NCBI GenBank assembly: GCA_022570975.1
Contig: JACZYS010000098.1
Coordinates: 1-9,016 of the forward strand
Source: Candidatus Zixiibacteriota bacterium
GTDB lineage: Bacteria; Zixibacteria; MSB-5A5; GN15; FEB-12
Length of the DNA: 9,016 nt
Direction: 5' to 3'
Of this stretch, positions 1 to 4,779 are shown piece after piece. A program made the position numbers and the translations under genes. The notes beneath the pieces are model-generated. The model worked only from the letters and a program-made list of their open reading frames with translations. It was not told the DNA's origin and did not search any database. Every line of letters starts with the position of its first letter. Position 1 is the stretch's first letter.

Positions 1-444
1 CCTAGGCCCGGAGGCCGGCCGGCGGTAGGCGTGGGACCGCAGAGTCTGCGCCACCGCCATGTAGAGCCCCGTGGGTTCGGTGGCCGCGGATTCGGGGCGG
101 AGCGGATGGTTTCTACGCTCCGTAAGGGCCTCGTACCGAGCTTCCTCCATGGCCTCCGCAAGCTTCGCCGGCTGAACCCGCTTGGGCTTGGGGAGCGGGA
201 AATACCAGTGGAGGTCGGGATGCTCGAGATTCATGGCCATCCGGCACCCCTTGCAGTCGCCGCAAGGGCCTGCTGGCCCGGATTCGGGGCACAGCAGGAG
301 CTGGCCGAGCCAGAGCGCGAGTCGTTGTTTCCCTACCCCCCGGGGCCCGTGGATGAGCAGGCTAGACGGAAGAGACTCGGTTGCCCAGGCCCGTGACAAG
401 GACGCTTGGAGATCGCTGTGGCCGAACAGGGGGTGAAGGCTCAC
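1..444 (-). CDS. holB: DNA polymerase III subunit delta' (clamp-loader), 5' part only
   Basis: The reverse strand reads open for 148 codons from GTG at 444 to the window edge, so the C-terminal half is missing. The product is the N-terminal AAA+ region of a DnaX/HolB-type clamp-loader subunit, which helps load the sliding clamp at replication forks. Visible marks are an opening like MSLHPLFGHSDLQASL, a Walker A box GPRGVGK at residues 33-39, and four cysteines (C52, C61, C64, C67) in the zinc-module pattern of this family, followed by HPDLHW. The GTG start is chosen because an in-frame stop lies directly upstream and a GAGGTG site sits nine bases before it. The stretch after the zinc module (PTGLYMAVAQTLRS) resembles Gemmatimonadota delta prime proteins as I recall them, which is inference. 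A dnaX gamma/tau assignment is less likely because these usually continue differently after the cysteines. G+C is far above that of the central genes. Confidence 0.82.
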   Translation of the reverse strand, partial: MSLHPLFGHSDLQASLSRAWATESLPSSLLIHGPRGVGKQRLALWLGQLLLCPESGPAGPCGDCKGCRMAMNLEHPDLHWYFPLPKPKRVQPAKLAEAMEEARYEALTERRNHPLRPESAATEPTGLYMAVAQTLRSHAYRRPASGPR

Positions 445-452
445 CTAGCTTT

Positions 453-530
453 TCACCTCACTTGTTCGCGAAGCCATGCGAGCGGGTCCTGAGCTCGTGG
501 GGCGCCGCTGTCAGTGGGGGCCAGGACCCG
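453..530 (-). CDS. Possible C-terminal tail of an unidentified GC-rich gene upstream of holB
   Basis: One reverse frame is open through the GC-rich flank and ends with TGA at 455-453, overlapping the holB ribosome-binding site. The tail reads RVLAPTDSGAPRAQDPLAWL, then REQVR. About two thirds of its third codon positions are G or C, as expected for a coding frame in such DNA. If it is real, it is the last ~25 codons of a gene translationally coupled to holB, with its body cut off at the compositional step near 530-535. The product cannot be recognised from so short a tail; thymidylate kinase, a common holB neighbour, is only a guess. A chance open frame is equally possible. Confidence 0.22.
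   Translation of the reverse strand, partial: RVLAPTDSGAPRAQDPLAWLREQVR
454..459 (-). promoter_or_regulatory. Shine-Dalgarno site of holB
   Basis: The reverse strand reads GAGGTG here, nine bases before the GTG at 444. It settles the start codon of the truncated holB, together with the in-frame TAG at 447-445. Confidence 0.6.
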
Positions 531-540
531 CCCCTTATCA
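525..540. other. Left compositional junction (GC-rich to AT-leaning)
   Basis: The line 481-540 has 43 G+C of 60, the next two lines about half, and 661-720 only 21 of 60. The step lies just beyond the tandem stop codons (TGA TAA on the minus strand, 540-535) of the DUF4184 gene. It separates the holB flank from the central block and may be an assembly join, a recombination border or an insertion end. Confidence 0.6.
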
Positions 541-1344
541 ATACCAATCAAGAGAAGTGCCCGCTACATTGTCAAAAAGCCCGGCAAAAATGACCGCCCA
601 GTAAAAACCGGCCCAGCAACCCAAACCAAGAGAAATGAATCCGAGCGATTTGCTGTAACCGTTTTCAAAAAATTCCCAGTCATTGCGAATATCATGATAA
701 TATGTACCTGCAAGTGCAAGAATAACCATAAGCGGAATCGCCCATAACCAAAACTTTAACTTTCTATACTTAACTCTTATAATATCAGCAGGTTGTGAAT
801 GAGATTTGTCTCTTAGATTGTTAAAGAAATAAATCATAATCAGTCCTCCGGAAAGTGAACTGAGATGTTGAACCCACCGGCTGACCTCTCTGCTGACCCC
901 AAAAATCTCAAGCTCACTCCGCAAAAATGGAAATACGGCCACAACTGTGCCGTGCGGATGAGTAAAAGAGTCCCAGAAAAAATGGCTCAATGCCCCTATC
1001 AAAACCGATATTACTAAGATCATCCACTGTTTGGCAGTTTTGATTTTGAAATCTGATTCTGCCAGCCAATTGAACTGGCTGTCAAGCGGAGCCGGCAGGA
1101 TTGATATGAATTGTTTCTTGAATAAGTAATGAAAAGTAAAGCTGAATATAATACCAAGGGGCAGACAATACAAAAATAGCCCGGGCCATGAGTGGCTCAT
1201 TCCCCTGAATTCTGTTGTAATCGAGAGAAAATATATTAGATCCGGTGATATTGCCCCGGCGATTAATCCCGTCAGGGAGGTGTGATTGGGAAATAGATTT
1301 TTGACCGGAATGACAATAGCCGGATGTGAGGTGGTGAAAGGCAT
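538..1344 (-). CDS. DUF4184 family multi-pass membrane protein
   Basis: The 268-residue product begins MPFTTSHPAIVIPVKNLFP, the characteristic opening of the DUF4184 family, and has the usual family length. Conserved-looking polar motifs are TSHPA (5-9), SPDLIY (33-38), HSWPG (51-55), SHFFWDSFTHPHG (120-132) and VQHLSSLSGG (158-167). The His/Asp pattern resembles membrane-bound metal-dependent hydrolases, but no activity is established for DUF4184, so function is unknown. Hydrophobic segments lie near residues 22-40, 54-75, 105-125, 160-175, 197-215 and 234-258, implying a polytopic inner-membrane protein. The gene is transcribed divergently from rpsU. No Shine-Dalgarno site precedes the ATG; instead TATAAT ends six bases before it. 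The stop is doubled (TGA TAA) and coincides with the left compositional step. The last six residues follow directly after a membrane helix, so the C-terminus could be native or trimmed at the junction. Confidence 0.85.
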   Translation of the reverse strand: MPFTTSHPAIVIPVKNLFPNHTSLTGLIAGAISPDLIYFLSITTEFRGMSHSWPGLFLYCLPLGIIFSFTFHYLFKKQFISILPAPLDSQFNWLAESDFKIKTAKQWMILVISVLIGALSHFFWDSFTHPHGTVVAVFPFLRSELEIFGVSREVSRWVQHLSSLSGGLIMIYFFNNLRDKSHSQPADIIRVKYRKLKFWLWAIPLMVILALAGTYYHDIRNDWEFFENGYSKSLGFISLGLGCWAGFYWAVIFAGLFDNVAGTSLDWY

Positions 1345-1350
1345 ATTGCC

Positions 1351-1380
1351 ATTATACAGTCACCGGAGATGATTAAACAA
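1351..1380 (-). promoter_or_regulatory. Sigma70-like promoter of the DUF4184 gene, possibly leaderless
   Basis: On the minus strand TTGTTT (1380-1375), an 18-base spacer and a perfect TATAAT (1356-1351) precede the ATG at 1344 by six bases. Initiation at the usual distance from the -10 box would place +1 at or next to the start codon, giving a leaderless or near-leaderless mRNA. The absence of a ribosome-binding site fits this. The assignment rests on consensus matching only. Confidence 0.45.
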
Positions 1381-1451
1381 TCAAATTTTCCATAATAACT
1401 GTGCATATGAACCTTGACAATTTAATGAAATATAATAACTTACCGAATAGT

Positions 1452-1473
1452 AAGTGACACAGTCACTTTTTTT
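1452..1473 (+). terminator. Perfect palindrome plus T-tract upstream of rpsU (terminator or operator)
   Basis: AAGTGAC (1452-1458) and GTCACTT (1462-1468) form a perfect 7-bp inverted repeat around a three-base centre, continued by T's to 1473. As RNA from the plus strand it is a short intrinsic-terminator shape that would insulate the rpsU promoter from upstream transcription. As DNA, the 17-bp palindrome next to a promoter could equally be a repressor operator. The stem is AT-containing and short, so termination would be modest. Confidence 0.45.
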
Positions 1474-1499
1474 GATAATTGAATATTCTTAGTTATAAC
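1472..1499 (+). promoter_or_regulatory. Sigma70-like promoter of rpsU-yqeY
   Basis: TTGATA (1472-1477), a 16-base spacer and TATAAC (1494-1499) each match the sigma70 consensus at five of six positions. Initiation would fall near 1506, giving a leader of about 70 to 80 bases before rpsU. The -35 box abuts the T-tract of the upstream palindrome. A second -35-like TTGACA at 1414-1419 has only a poor -10 (TAACTT, 1436-1441) and is less likely. Confidence 0.45.
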
Positions 1500-1550
1500 C
1501 TGATAGGTCTCTAGAAATCTCCATCTTTTTGATAGAGTGACCACTAGAAA

Positions 1551-1567
1551 AAGACCTGAAAGGTCTT
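1551..1567 (+). promoter_or_regulatory. Leader hairpin directly before the rpsU ribosome-binding site
   Basis: AAGACCT (1551-1557), loop GAA and AGGTCTT (1561-1567) make a perfect 7-bp hairpin whose 3' arm ends on the base before GAGGAGGTG. A second copy of the 3' arm sequence, AGGTCT at 1505-1510, near the predicted transcript start, can pair with the same AGACCT. Two mutually exclusive stems are therefore possible, a layout suited to translational control of bS21. Regulation is inference. Confidence 0.4.
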
Positions 1568-1576
1568 GAGGAGGTG
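1568..1576 (+). promoter_or_regulatory. Extended Shine-Dalgarno site of rpsU
   Basis: GAGGAGGTG contains AGGAGGTG, an eight-base match to the standard anti-Shine-Dalgarno complement and the longest such match I noticed in the window. Its last three bases are the GTG that a gene caller would take as the start. Proper spacing instead points to the in-frame CTG at 1583, seven bases after GAGGAGGT. Confidence 0.6.
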
Positions 1577-1786
1577 TTTACACTGACCGGAGTTTATGTT
1601 AAAGATGATGAGTCATTTGAAAAAGCTCTTCGCAGATTCAACAAATTCTGTGAAAAGACAGGCATTTTGACAGACATCAAAAAAAACCAGTATTTTGAAA
1701 AGCCATCCGATGCCCGCAAGCGCAAACTTGCCGCGGCTAAAAGGAAAGCCAGAAGAAATAGAATGTTATTTGAAAGAAATATATAG
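1574..1786 (+). CDS. rpsU: Small ribosomal subunit protein bS21
   Basis: The product contains the bS21 signature GVYVKDDESFEKALRRFNKF near its start, then CEKTGIL, YFEKPSDARKRK and a very basic tail ending RNRMLFERNI. bS21 binds the 30S platform near the 3' end of 16S rRNA and affects translation initiation. About 70 residues is normal for the family. The listed start is the GTG at 1574, but this codon is part of the Shine-Dalgarno sequence itself. The family usually begins Met, one or two residues, then V-Y/I-V-K, which aligns best with initiation at CTG 1583 (Met-Thr-Gly-Val-Tyr-Val-Lys; 67 residues), so the true start may be CTG. The gene heads the rpsU-yqeY-cvpA-mutS2-dnaG cluster and is followed two bases later by yqeY. 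The gene identity is secure; the start is not. Confidence 0.95.
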   Translation: MFTLTGVYVKDDESFEKALRRFNKFCEKTGILTDIKKNQYFEKPSDARKRKLAAAKRKARRNRMLFERNI

Positions 1787-1788
1787 TA

Positions 1789-2241
1789 ATGTCTCTTTCT
1801 GAGCGATTGGAAAAAGATATAATTTTAGCCCTCAAAGCCGGCAATAAAGATAAACTGACCGTTCTTCGAGGGCTTAAATCTGTGCTCAAATATAAGCAAA
1901 TTGATAAAGGTGAAAAGCTAACCGATGAGGAAGTTTTAAGTGCCCTTTCCGGCTCTGCTAAAAAGTGCCGGGAATCTATTGAGCAGTTCACAAAAGGCAA
2001 CAGAACAGATCTGGCTGATAAAGAAGCTTCTGAACTCAAAATTATACAGGAATATCTCCCGGCTCAATTGGATGAAGCTGAGCTGACCAAACTGGTTGAG
2101 ACCGCCATTGTCGAAACCGGTGCCGACTCTCTCCAGAAAATCGGGCTGATAATGAAGAATGTTATGCCAAAAGTTAAAGGGAAAGCGGACGGCAAACAGA
2201 TAAATAAAATTGCCGCCCAGTTACTTTCAAAACCCGAATAA
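1789..2241 (+). CDS. yqeY: GatB/YqeY domain-containing protein
   Basis: The 150-residue product (MSLSERLEKDIILALKAGNK at the start) is a full-length YqeY family protein. It shows the family hallmarks KDKLTVLRGLKSVLKYKQID near residue 20, a central EYLPAQLDEAEL near residue 83, and a C-terminal IGLIMKNVMPKVKGKADGKQ, then INKIAAQLL. The C-terminal part is homologous to the tRNA-binding tail domain of GatB, the amidotransferase that makes Gln-tRNA and Asn-tRNA. Stand-alone YqeY is presumed cytosolic and RNA-related, but its role is not settled. The ATG lies two bases after the rpsU stop with only a weak purine run upstream, so translation is probably coupled to rpsU. The pair rpsU-yqeY is widely conserved. 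No terminator is obvious after the stop. Confidence 0.93.
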   Translation: MSLSERLEKDIILALKAGNKDKLTVLRGLKSVLKYKQIDKGEKLTDEEVLSALSGSAKKCRESIEQFTKGNRTDLADKEASELKIIQEYLPAQLDEAELTKLVETAIVETGADSLQKIGLIMKNVMPKVKGKADGKQINKIAAQLLSKPE

Positions 2242-2250
2242 CCCTATAAA

Positions 2251-2390
2251 TTCTTGTTGGGCAGGATCCCCGTTACAGTGGGCGGCAGACGCCCCCGTCT
2301 GCCCCATATTTCATACATAAAAGTTAATCACATCTCCCTCTTGGTCAGACTTGTTGGGCTGTCCCCCCGCGATCCTGCCTTTTTGACCAA
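2251..2390. repeat. Intergenic element with nested inverted repeats
   Basis: Three perfect inverted repeats share this gene-free stretch: GGCAGGATC/GATCCTGCC (2260-2268 with 2371-2379), GGCAGACG/CGTCTGCC (2284-2291 with 2296-2303, four-base loop) and TTGGTCA/TGACCAA (2341-2347 with 2384-2390). TTGTTGGGC occurs twice in direct orientation (2254-2262, 2351-2359). GTGGGCGGCAGA at 2278-2289 recurs at 2823-2834. No open frame of note is present. The structure looks like a dispersed, non-coding, REP- or MITE-like element inserted after yqeY. Copy number elsewhere cannot be seen from here. Confidence 0.5.
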
Positions 2391-2401
2391 CTTCTCACTC
2401 T

Positions 2402-2491
2402 AAGTCAGTTCGAGCGGAGTCGAGAACTCTGATTTGATTGTTGTGGACAAATGAGGGCTTATTTAATAGATTCTCATATGAATAATGAAGT
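2402..2491 (+). repeat. 90-bp direct repeat, copy 1
   Basis: This stretch matches 2842-2931 at 82 of 90 positions with no gaps. The first 35 bases are identical and contain AGTTCGAGCGGAGTCGAGAA; the mismatches cluster toward the right end. It ends 23 bases before the ATG of the ABM-like gene and supplies most of that gene's upstream region. The GAGCGGAGTCGA core resembles intergenic repeats dispersed in many uncultured bacterial genomes (recollection, not checked). Confidence 0.85.
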
Positions 2492-2502
2492 GACCGCAAA
2501 TC

Positions 2503-2508
2503 AGGAGG
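2503..2508 (+). promoter_or_regulatory. Shine-Dalgarno site of the ABM-like gene
   Basis: A perfect AGGAGG is placed six bases before the ATG at 2515. It fixes the start and shows that the small gene is built for efficient translation, in contrast to mutS2 and dnaG, which lack comparable sites. Confidence 0.75.
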
Positions 2509-2514
2509 TATGAA

Positions 2515-2814
2515 ATGTTTATTGTAAGAGAAACAGTCACGGCAAAACCAGGACAGGCGGGTAAACTATCTAAATTGTTCAGAAATGTATTCAACGATCC
2601 GAGTGTCAGAATATTGACTGATGAAGTTGCAGATTTCAACACCGTCATAATTGAAATGACCTTCAACAACCTGTCTGAGTTTGAAAGTTTAATGGATGGC
2701 TACCGGAAAGGTCAACCTGCTCCGACCATGGTGCCTGATGCCTTTGAACAGATGTCCAATTTCACCGAAATGTATTATACCGGCAAAAGGGAAATATTTA
2801 GAGTGGTGGAATAA
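2515..2814 (+). CDS. ABM-like small dimeric alpha/beta-barrel protein
   Basis: This complete 99-residue protein begins MFIVRETVTAKPGQAGKLSK and ends MYYTGKREIFRVVE. The pattern is a beta strand (VRETVTAKPG), a helix, the strand pair VRILTDEVADFNTVIIEMTF, a helix starting at LSEFESLMDGY, and a final strand YTGKREIFRV. It matches the antibiotic-biosynthesis-monooxygenase-like ferredoxin fold as recalled for uncharacterised proteins with similar R-E-I-Y/F-R-V ends. Such proteins usually act as small cytosolic dimers with varied or unknown substrates; no catalytic residue can be assigned, so no reaction is claimed. No signal peptide or membrane segment is seen. The gene lies between the two 90-bp direct repeats and splits the usual yqeY-cvpA neighbourhood. 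Its codons are like those of the central block. The fold call is moderate; that the gene is real is well supported by its ribosome-binding site. Confidence 0.72.
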   Translation: MFIVRETVTAKPGQAGKLSKLFRNVFNDPSVRILTDEVADFNTVIIEMTFNNLSEFESLMDGYRKGQPAPTMVPDAFEQMSNFTEMYYTGKREIFRVVE

Positions 2815-2841
2815 TTGTTCTTGTGGGCGGCAGATTCCCGC

Positions 2842-2931
2842 AAGTCAGTTCGAGCGGAGTCGAGAACTCTGATTTGTTTGTTGTGGACAAGTGGGGGCTT
2901 GTTTCATAGATTATCATATGCAAAATGAAGT
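2842..2931 (+). repeat. 90-bp direct repeat, copy 2
   Basis: This is the second copy of 2402-2491, offset by exactly 440 bases. Its right end runs over the ATG at 2925 that opens the lipoprotein frame, so the first codons of that frame are repeat sequence. The copy lacks the AGGAGG that follows copy 1. Confidence 0.85.
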
Positions 2932-3944
2932 TATCACAATACCACCCACCCCAAGCGGATGGGGCACCCGTGCATAAGATTAATTTCTTATTAGCGTTTC
3001 TGTTACTCATGAGCTTATCTCTTTCAAGTTGCAATGAAAGCGGGAGACCGGGTTTTGAAACCTCATCATTAGATGAAGGACAATGGGAAGTATTAATTGA
3101 ATACTTTATCAGCAGGGAGGCCCGCTCAAGACAATTCTCTAAAGATCAATTCAAAGATATAGAGATTGAAACAGATTTCATTCAGATTCATGCTGACAAG
3201 GTAGCTTTGGTGCTCAGTAAATTCAAAGACACTATTGGAGTTTATCAAGGATACTTAATTGAATTCGATCCATTGAAAGTCAAAATTTTCTATGTAGAAC
3301 TTGATAATCATCCAAAAATTATCTTGAATAGCAAAATTGATTGGTATAGAGGACTAAAAAAGTTAGATTCTCTCTGGAGTCTATTTGGTGACGATGAATT
3401 CTGGTTGTCTAAGAGAAAATGGAAACAAATATACAAACATGTCAAATTGAAACGCTATTCGGATGGAGGTACATATGAATGGGAAAATGGTTACAGTGTT
3501 CGGCACCTAATTGAGCTAAACAGCGGACCCCTAATCGCTAGTTCCAACGAACCAATAAGCGATGATCTTTTGGGATTGATTTTGACCACTCAAATTTCTA
3601 AACACCAATCTTTTCAAAAGGAATCTTCGACATTTACTGTTAGACAGGAATTTCTTGTCCGTAGTGACAACAGATTTATTGCTATTGTCAGCAAGAGGTC
3701 TGAGCAAAATGGAATCTTCAAAGCAGTAATTGGAAAACAAGTCAAAGACAGCATAGAATATCGATTTATATCTACAGAAGATTCAAACTTATCCGGAATC
3801 ACAATGAAAAGGCACCTATACCGCCTAGACAAACGCTTGCTCTGGCAATATTTTGGAGATTACGGGTTTTGGGAAGATGAAAAGAAGTTCAATGAGAAAT
3901 ATGAAAATGCTGAAACTGAAATATATAGTATCCCGATAAATTAA
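2925..3944 (+). CDS. Unrecognised lipoprotein with an internal duplication
   Basis: The 339-residue product is not one I recognise. Residues 16-36 (VHKINFLLAFLLLMSLSLSS then Cys36) form a type II signal peptide with lipobox SLSSC, so the mature protein should be lipid-anchored outside the inner membrane. The body is rich in Trp, Lys, Asp and Glu and has no membrane segment. Two segments repeat: LDSLWSLFGDDEFW (147-160) followed by KxWKxIY and RYS, and LDKRLLWQYFGDYGFW (301-316) followed by KFNEKY and IYS. A weaker match upstream (VALVLSKFKDTIGVYQGYLI, near 93-112, against FIAIVSKRSEQNGIFKAVIG, near 251-270) extends the duplication to roughly 85-90 residues. The ATG at 2925 lies in a dispersed repeat and lacks a ribosome-binding site. 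GTG at 2970 would give a standard 21-residue lipoprotein signal and may be the true start. The role is unknown. Confidence 0.72.
   Translation: MKLSQYHPPQADGAPVHKINFLLAFLLLMSLSLSSCNESGRPGFETSSLDEGQWEVLIEYFISREARSRQFSKDQFKDIEIETDFIQIHADKVALVLSKFKDTIGVYQGYLIEFDPLKVKIFYVELDNHPKIILNSKIDWYRGLKKLDSLWSLFGDDEFWLSKRKWKQIYKHVKLKRYSDGGTYEWENGYSVRHLIELNSGPLIASSNEPISDDLLGLILTTQISKHQSFQKESSTFTVRQEFLVRSDNRFIAIVSKRSEQNGIFKAVIGKQVKDSIEYRFISTEDSNLSGITMKRHLYRLDKRLLWQYFGDYGFWEDEKKFNEKYENAETEIYSIPIN
2941..2970. repeat. GC-rich repeat-like segment at the lipoprotein 5' end
   Basis: This short GC-rich stretch contains CCCCA (2949-2953) and TGGGG (2960-2964) as arms of a small hairpin. It stands out from the AT-rich gene that follows and lies between the two candidate start codons of the lipoprotein. 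It resembles dispersed intergenic motifs rather than signal-peptide coding sequence, which supports the downstream GTG start. Confidence 0.3.
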
Positions 3945-4000
3945 TATCAGGTGGCCTCAAATTGGCTGAATTTGCTGTCAAAATCCCCTAAAAGTTTTAC

Positions 4001-4030
4001 TTGCTAAAAATTTAATCAAAACTCTATATT
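4001..4030 (+). promoter_or_regulatory. Sigma70-like promoter of cvpA
   Basis: TTGCTA (4001-4006), an 18-base spacer and TATATT (4025-4030) lie in the 124-base gap after the lipoprotein. Initiation would be near 4037, leaving a short leader before the cvpA ribosome-binding site. It would let cvpA be expressed apart from rpsU despite the inserted genes. This is a consensus match only. Confidence 0.38.
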
Positions 4031-4055
4031 TTAGATATGAACTATAACATGAAAT

Positions 4056-4061
4056 GGGGAG
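4056..4061 (+). promoter_or_regulatory. Shine-Dalgarno site of cvpA
   Basis: GGGGAG lies seven bases before the ATG at 4069 and selects it over the ATG triplets just upstream (around 4036 and 4049). Confidence 0.6.
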
Positions 4062-4068
4062 CTAAAAT

Positions 4069-4701
4069 ATGAACTGGGTTGATGGAATCCTGATTGTGCT
4101 GCTTTTGGGCTCGGTAATTGTTGGCTCTAAAAAAGGGCTGATAAGAGAGTTGATGGCATTTATTATTTTCTTTGCCTCAATAGTTGTCTGTTTCAATTAT
4201 GCAGATAGTTTTTCGGTATGGGTATATGATAAAATAGGCGGCTCACCTCTGAGTTCCGCATTCATATCATTTATACTTCTTCTGGCTATAGCTTATGCTT
4301 CCTTTAAATTATTGGGGTTATTGTTTTACAAAATCGCCAATGTCAAAGAAAACACCAGAAAAGACCAGATGGGCGGAGCCTTGATCGGCTTTTTAAGAGG
4401 CTGGATTGGTGTCGGTTTTCTGACATTTATTGTTTTTCTTATGCCGATAACGCCCGACTCTTTCTATGATGAATTTGAAGAATCTTTCTTTGGACCTACC
4501 GTAGCCAAAACCATTCCCCTGATGTTTGAGGGAACGGCCAAATTACATCCCAAAAGTCCAAATTTTATGGACAAAATAGAAAGTACTCTTCTCCTTGAGC
4601 CTGCCGACGGCTCAATTTTAAACAGTGATAAAGTTGATGTTTACAAAGTTTTGTATCGACTGGAAAAATTCTTCACTACTTCGGCGGGCAGAATCCGATA
4701 G
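4069..4701 (+). CDS. cvpA: CvpA family inner-membrane protein
   Basis: The 210-residue product starts MNWVDGILIVLLLGSVIVGS then KKGLIRELM, the typical CvpA opening (W-x-D, G-x-x-x-G-x-x-R-E). Four hydrophobic helices are visible near residues 5-21, 28-46, 62-88 and 103-124, the last containing GGALIGFLRGWIGVGFLTFI. The family G-(A/G)-x-x-G-x-x-(R/K)-G motif lies within it. The polar C-terminal tail from about residue 125 is probably extramembrane. CvpA was named for colicin V production in Escherichia coli, but its broad conservation points to a general envelope role; colicin production is not implied here. cvpA next to mutS2 is a common arrangement. The gene has its own ribosome-binding site and likely promoter, and a strong terminator follows, so it may form a single-gene unit. 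Confidence 0.9.
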   Translation: MNWVDGILIVLLLGSVIVGSKKGLIRELMAFIIFFASIVVCFNYADSFSVWVYDKIGGSPLSSAFISFILLLAIAYASFKLLGLLFYKIANVKENTRKDQMGGALIGFLRGWIGVGFLTFIVFLMPITPDSFYDEFEESFFGPTVAKTIPLMFEGTAKLHPKSPNFMDKIESTLLLEPADGSILNSDKVDVYKVLYRLEKFFTTSAGRIR

Positions 4702-4705
4702 CTGA

Positions 4706-4734
4706 TTGTTTTTTTATCATAAGCTCTTTATATT
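4706..4734 (+). promoter_or_regulatory. Sigma70-like promoter of mutS2-dnaG, abutting a terminator
   Basis: TTGTTT (4706-4711), a 17-base spacer and TATATT (4729-4734) lie between the cvpA stop and mutS2. Initiation would occur around 4741, inside the left arm of the terminator hairpin at 4734-4758. Transcripts started here would therefore lack most of that arm and escape termination, while read-through from cvpA would be stopped. This arrangement is inferred from positions. Confidence 0.48.
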
Positions 4735-4764
4735 AAAACCGGCCTTAAACCGGTTTTATTTTTT
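4734..4764 (+). terminator. Intrinsic terminator after cvpA
   Basis: TAAAACCGG (4734-4742) pairs perfectly with CCGGTTTTA (4750-4758) around a seven-base loop and is followed at once by six T's (4759-4764). This is the best intrinsic terminator in the window. It sits only 15 bases before the mutS2 ATG, so the downstream genes need their own promoter or read-through. Confidence 0.78.
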
Positions 4765-4779
4765 ATTAATGCGAGAATT

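Noticed and set aside
31..747. Plus-strand open frames across the left flank
   Set aside because: They are antisense shadows of holB and of the DUF4184 gene 3' end; none has a family signature or a convincing start.
1414..1441. TTGACA as the main rpsU -35 box
   Set aside because: The good TATAAT after it is only 11 bases away and the correctly spaced -10 is poor; the pair at 1472-1499 matches better.
1737..2039. 100-codon minus-strand frame over rpsU/yqeY
   Set aside because: It lies wholly over two well-recognised genes and has no recognisable domain.
2441..2467. Promoter inside the direct repeat driving the ABM gene
   Set aside because: Only weak -35/-10 matches with odd spacing, and the matching -10 bases differ in the second copy.
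2242..2931. CRISPR array or insertion sequence
   Set aside because: Only two 90-bp copies exist, 440 bases apart, without regular spacers, and no transposase frame is present.
4069..4701. Bacteriocin production system suggested by the name CvpA
   Set aside because: CvpA is a widespread housekeeping membrane protein and no colicin precursor, immunity or export gene is nearby.
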